DNA of 64,000 bases, from positions 248,001 through 312,000 of the forward strand of contig NZ_ATUK01000010.1 in NCBI RefSeq assembly GCF_000420165.1. Direction: 5' to 3'. This document shows, piece by piece, positions 8,137 through 16,239 of the stretch; position 1 is the stretch's first letter; the number at the start of each line of letters is the position of its first letter. The notes beneath the pieces are model-generated. The model did no database searches and was not told where the DNA came from. It worked only from the letters and a program-made list of their open reading frames with translations. Position numbers and translations under genes: made by a program. Source of the DNA: Thioalkalivibrio sp. AKL19. Its GTDB lineage: Bacteria; Pseudomonadota; Gammaproteobacteria; Ectothiorhodospirales; Ectothiorhodospiraceae.

Positions 8137-8430
8137 TTACGGCTTTTCCGGGAGGATGTTTTCCACCTCGGAATGGACGCGAGCAATGATGTGCGCGGCC
8201 ACCAGGCCGTCACCCACCCGTTCGCAGGAATCCGCACCGGCACGCACGGCGGCGTTCACGGCACCGGTTTCGCCACGGACCAGCACGGTCACGTAACCGC
8301 CACCCACGAACTGACGACCAATCAGGCGCACCTCGGAGGCCTTGGTCATCGCGTCGGCGGCTTCGATCGCCGGCACCAGACCGCGGGTCTCGATCATGCC
8401 GAGGGCCACACCAAAGTTTTCGCTAGCCAT
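8137..8430 (-). CDS. csoS1A: Carboxysome shell hexamer protein CsoS1 (CsoS1A position)
   Basis: This 97-residue BMC-domain shell protein differs from the other two copies mainly at the N-terminus (MASENFGVALGMIETRGLVP) and the C-terminal tail (EVENILPEKP). The body, from ETRGLVPAIEAADAM to VGDGLVAAHIIARVHSEVE, is the same as in its neighbours, which points to recent duplication or gene conversion. It forms hexamers with a central pore thought to pass bicarbonate and sugar phosphates. The hairpin at 8086-8120 follows it. Confidence 0.95.
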   Translation of the reverse strand: MASENFGVALGMIETRGLVPAIEAADAMTKASEVRLIGRQFVGGGYVTVLVRGETGAVNAAVRAGADSCERVGDGLVAAHIIARVHSEVENILPEKP

Positions 8431-8461
8431 TACTCAACTCCTATCAAGCGTTACAGATGAA

Positions 8462-8761
8462 TTACTTTTCAACCTGCTCGGGCAGGATGCTTTCCACTTC
8501 GGAATGCACGCGGGCGATGATGTGCGCGGCCACCAGGCCGTCACCCACGCGCTCGCAGGAATCCGCACCGGCACGCACGGCGGCGTTCACGGCGCCGGTT
8601 TCGCCACGGACCAGCACGGTCACGTAACCGCCACCGACGAACTGACGACCGATCAGGCGCACTTCGGAGGCCTTGGTCATCGCATCGGCCGCTTCAATCG
8701 CCGGAACCAGACCACGGGTCTCGATCATGCCCAGCGCCACACCAAAACGTTCAGTTGCCAT
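8462..8761 (-). CDS. csoS1C: Carboxysome shell hexamer protein CsoS1 (CsoS1C position)
   Basis: This 99-residue BMC-domain protein is the first of three csoS1 paralogues and follows csoS4B. The N-terminus is MATERFGVALGMIETRGLVP and the tail ends EVESILPEQVEK. The BMC core is the same as in the next two genes. It forms hexameric tiles of the shell facets and is a docking surface for the [IV][ST]G motifs of CsoS2. Confidence 0.95.
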   Translation of the reverse strand: MATERFGVALGMIETRGLVPAIEAADAMTKASEVRLIGRQFVGGGYVTVLVRGETGAVNAAVRAGADSCERVGDGLVAAHIIARVHSEVESILPEQVEK

Positions 8762-8802
8762 TGTCTTCTCTCCTGGATTTACAGTTTTTCAAAAAATGAC
8801 GC

Positions 8803-9135
8803 TCACGCCGCCTTGCGGGAACCAGCAGAGCGCTGTGCATCGGTCTGGTCTCGTCCTGCTTCGTCCTTCGACCCTTCCGTCTTCTTTCCACCATCGTCCC
8901 AGTGGTCGATGATGCCGCCGATCGTGAGATCGGTCTGAATGCTGTTGTCGTCGAGCGCGTAGCGTGCCGCCGAACCACTGATCGTGAACACCCAGTTACC
9001 CGGATGGGCCCCGACCGTATCGACCGCGACGTTCAGCGCCCCCTTCTGGTCCACCAGCACGCGCAGCGACATGGTCTTCAGCCCGTCGACGCGACGGGTC
9101 ACCACCAGTTCGTCCTGCACCTGCATGATTTCCAT
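8803..9135 (-). CDS. csoS4B: Carboxysome shell pentamer protein CsoS4B
   Basis: This 110-residue BMV-fold (EutN/CcmL-type) protein caps shell vertices as pentamers. The core MQVQDELVVTRRVDGLKTMS...GNWVFTISGSAARYA...LTIGGIIDHWDD is shared with csoS4A next to it. The charged C-terminal tail (GGKKTEGSKDEAGRDQTDA) is longer than in CsoS4A. The start at 9135 (MEIMQVQDEL) is chosen because it aligns with CsoS4A and lies just past the csoS4A stop; the upstream in-frame extension reads through csoS4A. Confidence 0.92.
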   Translation of the reverse strand: MEIMQVQDELVVTRRVDGLKTMSLRVLVDQKGALNVAVDTVGAHPGNWVFTISGSAARYALDDNSIQTDLTIGGIIDHWDDGGKKTEGSKDEAGRDQTDAQRSAGSRKAA

Positions 9136-9139
9136 GGAG

Positions 9140-9391
9140 CTACTGCTCCTCCCAGTAATCGATGATCCCCACGATCGTCGCGTCACTGGGGTAGGACTTG
9201 TCACCGGCCGCTTCGCGCGCCGCCGAACTGCCCACCACGATCACCCAGTCCCCGGGTACGCAGCCAACCGCGTCCACCGCGACCGTCCGCGGGCCACCGG
9301 CCTTCTCCTGGACCACCAACAACGGCCGGTGGCCCAGATCGCGGATGCGGTTGGTCGAAACCAGCGTCTTCTCAACCTTGCAGATCTTCAT
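9140..9391 (-). CDS. csoS4A: Carboxysome shell pentamer protein CsoS4A
   Basis: This 83-residue vertex protein of the CcmL/EutN fold has MKICKVEKTLVSTNRIRDLGHRPLLVV at the N-terminus and a GDWVIVVGSSAAREA segment where pentamer loops form, ending IVGIIDYWEEQ. It precedes csoS4B by 4 bp and follows csoSCA by 17 bp. CsoS4A and CsoS4B close the 12 vertices and keep the shell tight to CO2 leakage. Confidence 0.95.
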   Translation of the reverse strand: MKICKVEKTLVSTNRIRDLGHRPLLVVQEKAGGPRTVAVDAVGCVPGDWVIVVGSSAAREAAGDKSYPSDATIVGIIDYWEEQ

Positions 9392-9408
9392 TCCCGTTCC
9401 CGTGTGCG

Positions 9409-10962
9409 TCAGGCGGCCAGCGGTTCCAGACGGCTTCCGCTACGCTTGTCGCGGATCACCATGTGGCAACCGATCAGGCCCTTCTCTGCCAGGTCGCGAT
9501 AGCGATCCATGATCTGGTCGCGGATGCGGCGGCAACGCGCCTCCACCCGTTCCCGCGATCCCGGCACCTTGCGGTCATAGCGGTAATGGATCACCACCGG
9601 CACCGGCAGGCCGCGCTCGACATTCAACTTCCGAAAAATCTTGTTGACCCCGACGTCCGTGCCTTCGGAGCCCTCTTCCATCGTCTCCAGGTGAGCGAAG
9701 TACCCGAAATTGCGTACCTGCATCTCCTCGATCTCCTGACCGACGATGATCACGCGTTCCCGGTGGCCGACATCGACGTAATGCCCACCGTGGTAGCGCG
9801 CGACATAATCCAGCTGCGAAATATTGTTCAGCAGCAGCCGCGAGATCAGTCGCAGCATCCCTTCGTGCGGCGCTCCGTTGCCGCGCCCCCAGCCCTGCTG
9901 GTGGATGGCGTCCTGGATCGCCTGGTATACCCGCAGTGACGCGGCCTGTTCGTCCAGGCCCTGCGTCGCGCGATACAGCTCCGCGCTGTCGACGAAGCGG
10001 TACAGGCTCATCCGCGTATCGGCGTCCGGAATGTGGATCTTCACCGCATCCGTGTCCGTATCCACGCCGATCAGCAGGGTGTCGACCGAGGCCCCACAGC
10101 AGTAGGTGTTCTCGATCGCCTGGCGGAACGCGCGCAACTGGTGCAAGGCCCCGTCCGCCGCGTCGCGTTCGCTGTTGCCGTGTGCCGCGCAACCCTGGTG
10201 CAGCGGGTCGGCGCCACTGTAGTGGTACGCCGCGATCTTCAGATAGCGGCTCGGGACATCGGCCGTCGTCGGCCGCCCCTCGCGGAATCGCAACAACTCC
10301 CGCTTGGTCCAGTGGCGCACGTCCTCCTCGATGTCGAACTGCGCGCCCGCGTAGCTCTTCACCCGCACCGCCAGATCCGGCAGCCGCAGGATGAAGCGCC
10401 GCAGCCCCAGCAGCCGCCCGTCCGAGCACGGCGAGATGTCCACCTCGTGAAAGTCGCAGTCGAGGAAATACGCGATCGCGCTTTCCGCTTCCGCCACCAG
10501 GTCATCACGCCCGGCCCAGTACTCGTTGACCACCTGATCGAACAGCTCGAACGTCCCGTGCAGGTACAGCTCGCGCGTGTCCAGATCATTGATCCAGGCG
10601 TCCTCCAGGGCCTTCTCCGGAAGCCGGTACCCCAGTTGTTCCTGGACAATCGCCTGCGCCCGTTCCTCGAAGTCGCGTTCGTGCTGTAGCGCGTGCACTT
10701 CCTTCAACACCGGCACCAGCTGCGCGAAACGCTCCCGGAACCCTCGTTCGAAGGCATGCAGGCGTTCGTTCATCGCGACATCGGCCAGCGGATGCCCGGG
10801 TTGCAGCTCCCGCGTCAGCTCCGAATCCGAAGCGCCACGCTTGGCCGGCGGGACAGCGGACACGGGCGCCGACGGCGCCGGGCTCGCCGCGCGCGCAGCC
10901 ACAGCCCGGGACTTCGCGAAACGCGAGCCCAGGGGACTGTTCTTGCGGCGACCTCGCACCAT
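9409..10962 (-). CDS. csoSCA: Carboxysomal carbonic anhydrase CsoSCA (CsoS3)
   Basis: CsoSCA dehydrates bicarbonate to CO2 inside the shell next to RubisCO. The 517 residues contain a basic, disordered N-terminus (~50 residues) that in known systems binds RubisCO, then a helical domain, the catalytic domain and a C-terminal domain. Likely zinc ligands are Cys179 (DISPCSDGR), His247 (AAYHYSG) and Cys258 (HQGCAAHG); their spacing matches the characterised enzyme. It lies between csoS2 and csoS4A as in the standard order. With the iota enzyme at 798-1364 the locus encodes two unrelated carbonic anhydrases. Confidence 0.96.
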   Translation of the reverse strand: MVRGRRKNSPLGSRFAKSRAVAARAASPAPSAPVSAVPPAKRGASDSELTRELQPGHPLADVAMNERLHAFERGFRERFAQLVPVLKEVHALQHERDFEERAQAIVQEQLGYRLPEKALEDAWINDLDTRELYLHGTFELFDQVVNEYWAGRDDLVAEAESAIAYFLDCDFHEVDISPCSDGRLLGLRRFILRLPDLAVRVKSYAGAQFDIEEDVRHWTKRELLRFREGRPTTADVPSRYLKIAAYHYSGADPLHQGCAAHGNSERDAADGALHQLRAFRQAIENTYCCGASVDTLLIGVDTDTDAVKIHIPDADTRMSLYRFVDSAELYRATQGLDEQAASLRVYQAIQDAIHQQGWGRGNGAPHEGMLRLISRLLLNNISQLDYVARYHGGHYVDVGHRERVIIVGQEIEEMQVRNFGYFAHLETMEEGSEGTDVGVNKIFRKLNVERGLPVPVVIHYRYDRKVPGSRERVEARCRRIRDQIMDRYRDLAEKGLIGCHMVIRDKRSGSRLEPLAA

Positions 10963-10986
10963 GGCGTCCAGTGTCCTCTCCCGGCC

Positions 10987-13900
10987 TTAGCCGCGCGCCC
11001 CGCCGGACAGCGTCACCAGAGAACCGGCGTCGCTGTTCCCGGAGGAACCGGTGATTCGGCTCGGGGGCACATCCTTGCGCTCCAGTTCCCGGTTCACATA
11101 GGCGCTACGGCCTTCACCCCGGGGATTCCCCTTCTGCGTAGCGTTGCGCCGGGTGGACATCCCTTCGGTACCAGTCACCCGGTCCCCGCGTCCCCAGTCA
11201 TCGCCGGTAATGGAAATACCATTGCTGCTGCCATTCACCGTCACGCGGTCCGCGCCGACCTTCTGGCTTTCGTCGACCGGCGCGGCAGCCACCTGCTGCT
11301 GTCCGCCGTTGTAGCGGAACTCCTCGGTACCGGAGACCAGGCCCATCGCTTTGTTGATCGAACCCGTCAGTCGCCCACTCGTGCCATAGGCCGTCCCGGT
11401 GACGCGTTCGCGGCGTTCAGCCGCCGACCGGGCCGGCGTCGCCACGCTGAAGCCCGCGTTCGGCATCGGACGCTCCTGCGCCTGCGGGGCCACCTGAGCC
11501 GGGGCGGCCTGCATCCCTTCCGGCCGCAGACGCGGATGAAGGTTACTGGCGGCACTGGCGCAGGACTGGGCGAACTCGTTCGCGCCGACATACGGGGCAC
11601 CGGAGACGTCCTGGCACGCACCGCGCTCGGTACCGGTCACACGCTCGTCGTAGCCCGGCTGGCTCCCGGAGATCGCATGGCCCGGGGTCGAATGGCGCTC
11701 GGCCACGCGGGTCTCCGCCACCCGGGAATCCTGTGTTTCGCAGAACTGATCGTACTGATCCGGGCCGATGTAGGCGGTGCCGCTAACCGGTTTGCAGGCG
11801 CCGTACTCGTCACCCGTCACCCGGGTCGAACGGCCGACTGCCGTACCTGAGACGGACTGGTGGTTCCAGGTGCGGCCCACGGTGACCTTCTCGGGCGCCG
11901 CTTCCGGGCGCTGGCCACCGCAGAACGCGTCGTAGTGCTCGGAACCGGCGTATTCGGTCCCGGTAATCGGTTTGCAGCCGCCGTACTCGTCGCCGGTGAC
12001 GTGGATGGAATGATCCACTTGGGTCCCCGAAACTTCCCGGCCACGCAGGGTGTGCATCACCCCGACCTTGGGCACCCCGCCGGCGGCGGGCTGCTCACAC
12101 AGATCGCCGAAATCCGACTTGTTGTAATACGGGGTCCCGGTCAGCGACTTGCAGGAGCCGCTCTCGTTGCCGGTCACCTTCGAGCTGCGGCCCACGGCCA
12201 CGCCGGTAACGGTCTGGTCTTCCATCGTATGGGATTCCTGCACCTTGGCCGGCGTCGGCTCCGGGCGCGTACCGCAAAAGCCCTGGAACTGTTCCGTGCC
12301 GAGATATTCGGTCCCGGTGACCGGCTTGCAGCTGCCGTATTCGTCACCGGTGACATGGACGGAGCGCCCGACTTCGGTACCGGTCAGTTCACGACCGCGA
12401 AGCGTGTGCATCACGCCGACCTTCATCGGCGCTCCGTTGGACTTTCCCGAGTTGCAGGGCACCTCACTGGCGGCCGTGTTCAGGTACTCGGTACCCGTCA
12501 CGTCACGGCAGGAGCCCGATTCGTCGCCGGTCACCTTCGGGCTGCGCCCGACCGAGGTGCCCGAGACGCCTTCGCCCTGCCGCGTCATCATTACGCTGGT
12601 GCGCGCCGGGCCCGCCTGCGGACGGGTGCCGCAGAAGCCTTCGTACTGTTCGGTACTCAGGTATTCCGTGCCGGTAATCGTCTCGCAGGATCCCCGCTCG
12701 TCACCGGTCACGCGCGACGAACGTCCAACTTCGGTTCCGCTGACGGACTGGCCGTGCGCCGTGTGCGAGGCACCCACCTTGGGCGGATTGCCCGAGGGGC
12801 GAACGCCGCAGTACCGATCGTAATGCTCGGCGCCCAGATATTCGGTTCCGGTTATGGACGAGCAGCTGCCCGCCTCCGTGCCGGTCACGCTGGAGGTGCG
12901 CTCCACCTGCGTGCCACTGACGTGGCTGCCGGCCAGCGTGGTGCCTTCCTCGACCTTGGGCGGGGCATCGCCCTCGGCCGGACGCGGACGACCGCAGGGA
13001 CGGCCCGGTTCGGAGGAGCCGCGGCCCAGCTTGCAGAGTTCTTCGCGCCGCTGGCGGGCCACTTCGCGCGTGGACATGCCCTTGCGCTTGGCGGCCTTCC
13101 AGGCGCCTTCTTGCGGCAGCGTGCCGCGGGCCTGCCCGCTCTTGAAGCGGCGGCGCAGGGCCTGCTTGCCGTTCTGGGCCATCGCATCGCGGCGGGCCAT
13201 GCAGATCGCCCGAACCTCGGAGATCATCGGATGCGGACCGGCGGCCTCGCCCCCGGACTCGACCTTGTCACACAGCTGGTCCAGGCCGCTCTCGACCACC
13301 GGATCCCCCTGGGTCGGGGGGGTATCGAAGGTCTCGTTACGCCCGGACTTGTCGCCCTTGCAGCCACAGCCGCAGTCCTTCTTCGCTTCCTCGCGGCCGG
13401 CCGCGACCGGCTCGGTCCCCTTGAGGCGATCTTCGCGCCGGGGCTCGGGCGCCATGGCCTTCTTACCGTCCGTGGACAGGGCTTGACGCCGCAGGCGGCA
13501 GATCTCGCGACCGCTCATGTTCGAGCAGTCGACCTCGACGTTCTGCGACTGGGCCAGCGCCTCGAGCTGGCGCGAGCGATCGGCACCCGCGCGGGCCATG
13601 CCGCCGGAAACCTGCGCCCGCGTATTGCTACGGCCCACGGCTTTCTTGCCCTGGCGCGCCATCTTCTGGCGACGCTCGAGGGCCGCCTGGCGGCCGTTGG
13701 AGGCCCCCGCGTGCGCGCCCGGTTGCGGACGCCGCTCGGGGGTGGTATCGCGGGTCTCAACCGAGACCGGCGACGTCGATTCACTGGAGTGCGTCTCCGG
13801 CTCCCGCGCCTGGGGTGCCGGGGCGGGTTCCGCTTTCGCCTGGCGCGCCTGTTGCGCGGCCGCGGCGGAACGGCTGTTCCCCTTGTTTTGGCCGGTCGAC

Positions 13901-13998
13901 TTCACGGCAGCCTTGCCATTGCGAGACATGGCCTTGCGCCGTTCCAGGGCACGTTCACGCCCCGAGAGACCTTCAGACGCAGATGTCGGATTACTCAT
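10987..13998 (-). CDS. csoS2: Carboxysome scaffold protein CsoS2, long form
   Basis: CsoS2 is the disordered organiser that joins RubisCO to the shell. At 1003 residues it is longer than the usual ~800-900. The N-terminal region has about five basic RubisCO-binding repeats (such as RERALERRKAMSRNGKAAV, near residues 12, 101, 162, 259 and 307). The middle region (about 350-815) has eight repeats of the pattern VSGTxVGRSxxVTGDExGSC-xxITGTEY-...C. The C-terminal region carries further VTGT/ITG motifs and ends with RITGSSGNSDAGSLVTLSGG, the conserved shell-binding peptide. Cysteine pairs recur in each middle repeat. Whether a frameshifted short form is made was not resolved. Confidence 0.96.
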   Translation of the reverse strand: MSNPTSASEGLSGRERALERRKAMSRNGKAAVKSTGQNKGNSRSAAAAQQARQAKAEPAPAPQAREPETHSSESTSPVSVETRDTTPERRPQPGAHAGASNGRQAALERRQKMARQGKKAVGRSNTRAQVSGGMARAGADRSRQLEALAQSQNVEVDCSNMSGREICRLRRQALSTDGKKAMAPEPRREDRLKGTEPVAAGREEAKKDCGCGCKGDKSGRNETFDTPPTQGDPVVESGLDQLCDKVESGGEAAGPHPMISEVRAICMARRDAMAQNGKQALRRRFKSGQARGTLPQEGAWKAAKRKGMSTREVARQRREELCKLGRGSSEPGRPCGRPRPAEGDAPPKVEEGTTLAGSHVSGTQVERTSSVTGTEAGSCSSITGTEYLGAEHYDRYCGVRPSGNPPKVGASHTAHGQSVSGTEVGRSSRVTGDERGSCETITGTEYLSTEQYEGFCGTRPQAGPARTSVMMTRQGEGVSGTSVGRSPKVTGDESGSCRDVTGTEYLNTAASEVPCNSGKSNGAPMKVGVMHTLRGRELTGTEVGRSVHVTGDEYGSCKPVTGTEYLGTEQFQGFCGTRPEPTPAKVQESHTMEDQTVTGVAVGRSSKVTGNESGSCKSLTGTPYYNKSDFGDLCEQPAAGGVPKVGVMHTLRGREVSGTQVDHSIHVTGDEYGGCKPITGTEYAGSEHYDAFCGGQRPEAAPEKVTVGRTWNHQSVSGTAVGRSTRVTGDEYGACKPVSGTAYIGPDQYDQFCETQDSRVAETRVAERHSTPGHAISGSQPGYDERVTGTERGACQDVSGAPYVGANEFAQSCASAASNLHPRLRPEGMQAAPAQVAPQAQERPMPNAGFSVATPARSAAERRERVTGTAYGTSGRLTGSINKAMGLVSGTEEFRYNGGQQQVAAAPVDESQKVGADRVTVNGSSNGISITGDDWGRGDRVTGTEGMSTRRNATQKGNPRGEGRSAYVNRELERKDVPPSRITGSSGNSDAGSLVTLSGGARG

Positions 13999-14048
13999 GG
14001 CACTTCCTTACAGTTGGCGGCAGCAACGGTAAATAACGCTGTACTGAA

Positions 14049-14076
14049 CTGCCGGGCCCCCAATCGGGCCCGGCAG
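14049..14076 (-). promoter_or_regulatory. Hairpin between cbbS and csoS2
   Basis: Positions 14049-14059 and 14066-14076 form a perfect 11-bp GC-rich stem with a 6-nt loop, directly after cbbS and without a T run. Such a structure can protect the cbbLS message or slow transcription into csoS2, giving more RubisCO than scaffold. Confidence 0.7.
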
Positions 14077-14089
14077 GCACCGGGGTCTG

Positions 14090-14422
14090 TTAGCGACCGC
14101 GGTCGACCACGAAGGCCATGCCCTGGCTCTGGGCGTAGTTATCGTAGGCAATGAAGCGCACCATCATGCCCGGATTGGCACGGCGGCATTCTTCGATTTC
14201 CTGAAGGACGGCTTCCACGGACTGCTCGCCGAAGAACGGCAGCTTCCACATGTACCAGTAGTGGGCCATGGCGTTTTCCTTCTCGCTGTACTCGATGGCC
14301 GGGTTCCAGCCCTGGGCGAGGCAGTATTCGATCTGCTTGCGCACCTGGTCGGCGTTCATCTCCGGCAGGTAGGAGAAGGTCTCGTACTTCTGCGACTGCT
14401 TGAAGTTCTGGATATCAGACAT
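14090..14422 (-). CDS. cbbS: RubisCO small subunit, form IA
   Basis: This 110-residue small subunit caps the L8 core of RubisCO. It starts [20 protein letters not shown] and contains [21 protein letters not shown] and the [18 protein letters not shown]-terminal segment, which match form IA small subunits of carboxysome-bearing proteobacteria. It follows cbbL by 68 bp, and that gap also contains a hairpin. Confidence 0.97.
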   Translation of the reverse strand: MSDIQNFKQSQKYETFSYLPEMNADQVRKQIEYCLAQGWNPAIEYSEKENAMAHYWYMWKLPFFGEQSVEAVLQEIEECRRANPGMMVRFIAYDNYAQSQGMAFVVDRGR

Positions 14423-14453
14423 GTCGGTAATCCTGTGCTCTTGTTCTGTCAGG

Positions 14454-14482
14454 GTGCGGGCGACCGTTCAGGCCGCCCGCAC
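14454..14482 (-). promoter_or_regulatory. Hairpin between cbbL and cbbS
   Basis: Positions 14454-14462 and 14474-14482 are perfect 9-bp inverted copies with an 11-nt loop just after the cbbL stop. There is no T run, so mRNA stabilisation is more likely than termination. Confidence 0.5.
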
Positions 14483-14490
14483 TCGGGCGA

Positions 14491-15912
14491 TCACTTGTGC
14501 TGGGTGTCCAGCTTGTCGACGGTATCGAACTCGAACTTGATCTCCTTCCAGGTCTCCATCGCCACCTTCAGCTCGGGGCTGTGCTGGGCGGCCTGGGTAA
14601 GGATCTCCTTGCCTTCCTTCTCGAGATCGCGGCCTTCGTTACGCGCCTGCACACAGGCTTCCAGCGCGACTCGGTTGGCCGCCGCGCCCGGGGCGTTGCC
14701 CCACGGGTGGCCCAGCGTACCGCCACCGAACTGCAGCACGGAGTCGTCGCCGAAGATGGTGACCAGGGCCGGCATGTGCCAGACGTGGATACCACCGGAG
14801 GCCACGGCGAACACACCCGGCATGGAGCCCCAGTCCTGATCGAAGAAGATGCCGCGCGAGCGATCTTCCGGCACGAACGATTCGCGCAGCAGGTCGATCC
14901 AGCCCATGGTCGCGGCGCGGTCGCCTTCCAGCTTGCCGACCACGGTACCGGTGTGCAGGTGGTCACCACCGGACAGACGCAGAATCTTGGCCAGCACGCG
15001 GAAGTGGATACCGTGCTTGGGATGGCGGTCGAGCACCGCGTGCATGGCGCGGTGGATGTGCAGCAGCACGCCGTTGTCGCGGCACCAGTTGGCCAGGCCC
15101 GTGTTGGCGCAGAAGCCGCCGGTGATGTAGTCGTGCATGATGATCGGCGCGCCAATTTCCTTGGCGAACTCGGCACGCTTGTACATCTCTTCCGGGGTCG
15201 GCGCGGTGACGTTCAGGTAGTGACCCTTGCGCTCGCCGGTTTCGGCTTCGGCCTTTTCGGTCGCTTCCTGCACGAACTCGAAGCGGTCACGCCAGCGCAT
15301 GAACGGCTGCGAGTTGATGTTCTCGTCGTCCTTGGTGAAGTCGAGGCCACCACGCAGGCACTCGTACACGGCACGGCCGTAGTTCTTCGCGGACAGGCCC
15401 AGCTTCGGCTTGATGGTGCAACCCAGCATCGGGCGGCCGTACTTGTTCAGCTTGTCGCGCTCGACCTGGATACCGGAGGGCGGACCACCGCAGGTCTTCA
15501 CGTAGGCGATCGGGAAGCGCACGTCTTCCAGACGCAGGGCGCGGATGGCCTTGAAGCCGAACACGTTGCCGACCAGCGAGGTGAACACGTTCACCATCGA
15601 GCCTTCTTCGAACAGGTCGATCGGGTAGGCGATGAACGCGTAGAAGGACTCGTCGTCACCCGGGACGTCCTCGATCATGTACGCCCGACCCTTGTAGTAA
15701 TCCATGTCGGTCAGGAGGTCGGTCCACACCGTGGTCCAGGTACCGGTGGACGACTCGGCCGCCACAGCGGCTGCCGCTTCTTCGCGGTCGATGCCCGGCT
15801 GCGGGGTGATCTTGAAACATGCCAGCAGATCGGTATCCAGCGGCATGTATTCCGGCATCCAGTATGTTTCGCGGTAATCCTTGACACCCGCGGAGTACTT
15901 CTTGGCGGCCAT
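14491..15912 (-). CDS. cbbL: RubisCO large subunit, form IA
   Basis: This 473-residue large subunit carboxylates ribulose bisphosphate in the Calvin cycle. The active-site loop [17 protein letters not shown] and the carbamylated lysine in [11 protein letters not shown] (Lys194 here) are present, as are [28 protein letters not shown] (loop 6 region) and the C-terminal FEFDTVDKL. The sequence type is the carboxysomal form IA (IAc). It is the first gene of the operon and is preceded by an AT-rich leader with a probable CbbR operator. Confidence 0.98.
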   Translation of the reverse strand: MAAKKYSAGVKDYRETYWMPEYMPLDTDLLACFKITPQPGIDREEAAAAVAAESSTGTWTTVWTDLLTDMDYYKGRAYMIEDVPGDDESFYAFIAYPIDLFEEGSMVNVFTSLVGNVFGFKAIRALRLEDVRFPIAYVKTCGGPPSGIQVERDKLNKYGRPMLGCTIKPKLGLSAKNYGRAVYECLRGGLDFTKDDENINSQPFMRWRDRFEFVQEATEKAEAETGERKGHYLNVTAPTPEEMYKRAEFAKEIGAPIIMHDYITGGFCANTGLANWCRDNGVLLHIHRAMHAVLDRHPKHGIHFRVLAKILRLSGGDHLHTGTVVGKLEGDRAATMGWIDLLRESFVPEDRSRGIFFDQDWGSMPGVFAVASGGIHVWHMPALVTIFGDDSVLQFGGGTLGHPWGNAPGAAANRVALEACVQARNEGRDLEKEGKEILTQAAQHSPELKVAMETWKEIKFEFDTVDKLDTQHK

Positions 15913-16239
15913 GTGGCTTTCTCCTACGCGTTGGTTAATCGTGACGGTCGCCTAGATTAGGGAGGGTAATCACTAATAACAAATAAATAATCTAGATACG
16001 ACCAATAGACTATCGTTTATATAAAAGCCGGGCAGCGGGAGGGCCGCTGACCAGCAGGGGTTCGGGTTCGCAAGGGCGCGGCCAGGCTCGGCTTCGTCGG
16101 TCGCGCCGGAATGCGGACGTCGATTGTAGTCCAAGACCGTAGTCGTTGCATGCCTTTGGCGCGATGGACTGCACAACGCCCCAGCACGGCGCATTCGTCA
16201 ATGGCTCGCGCCTGCCGGCTCCGGCCTGGCGCCCGGTTG
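15913..16239 (-). promoter_or_regulatory. cbb/cso promoter region with a CbbR-type dyad
   Basis: This 327-bp gap separates the RND gene end from cbbL. It contains an AT-rich block (about 15952-16025) that stands out from the GC-rich surroundings. Within it, 15952-15959 and 15988-15995 are perfect 8-bp inverted copies (ctagatta/taatctag), and short T-N11-A dyads typical of LysR sites are possible. A weak -35/-10 pair reading toward cbbL (TTGTTA, 17 nt, TAATCT) overlaps the dyad. The remainder up to 16239 holds no gene that I recognise. Confidence 0.6.

Noticed and set aside
11600-13000. Regular repeats that could be mistaken for a CRISPR or tandem array
   Set aside because: They encode the CsoS2 middle repeats in frame, with unequal spacers and protein-level conservation.
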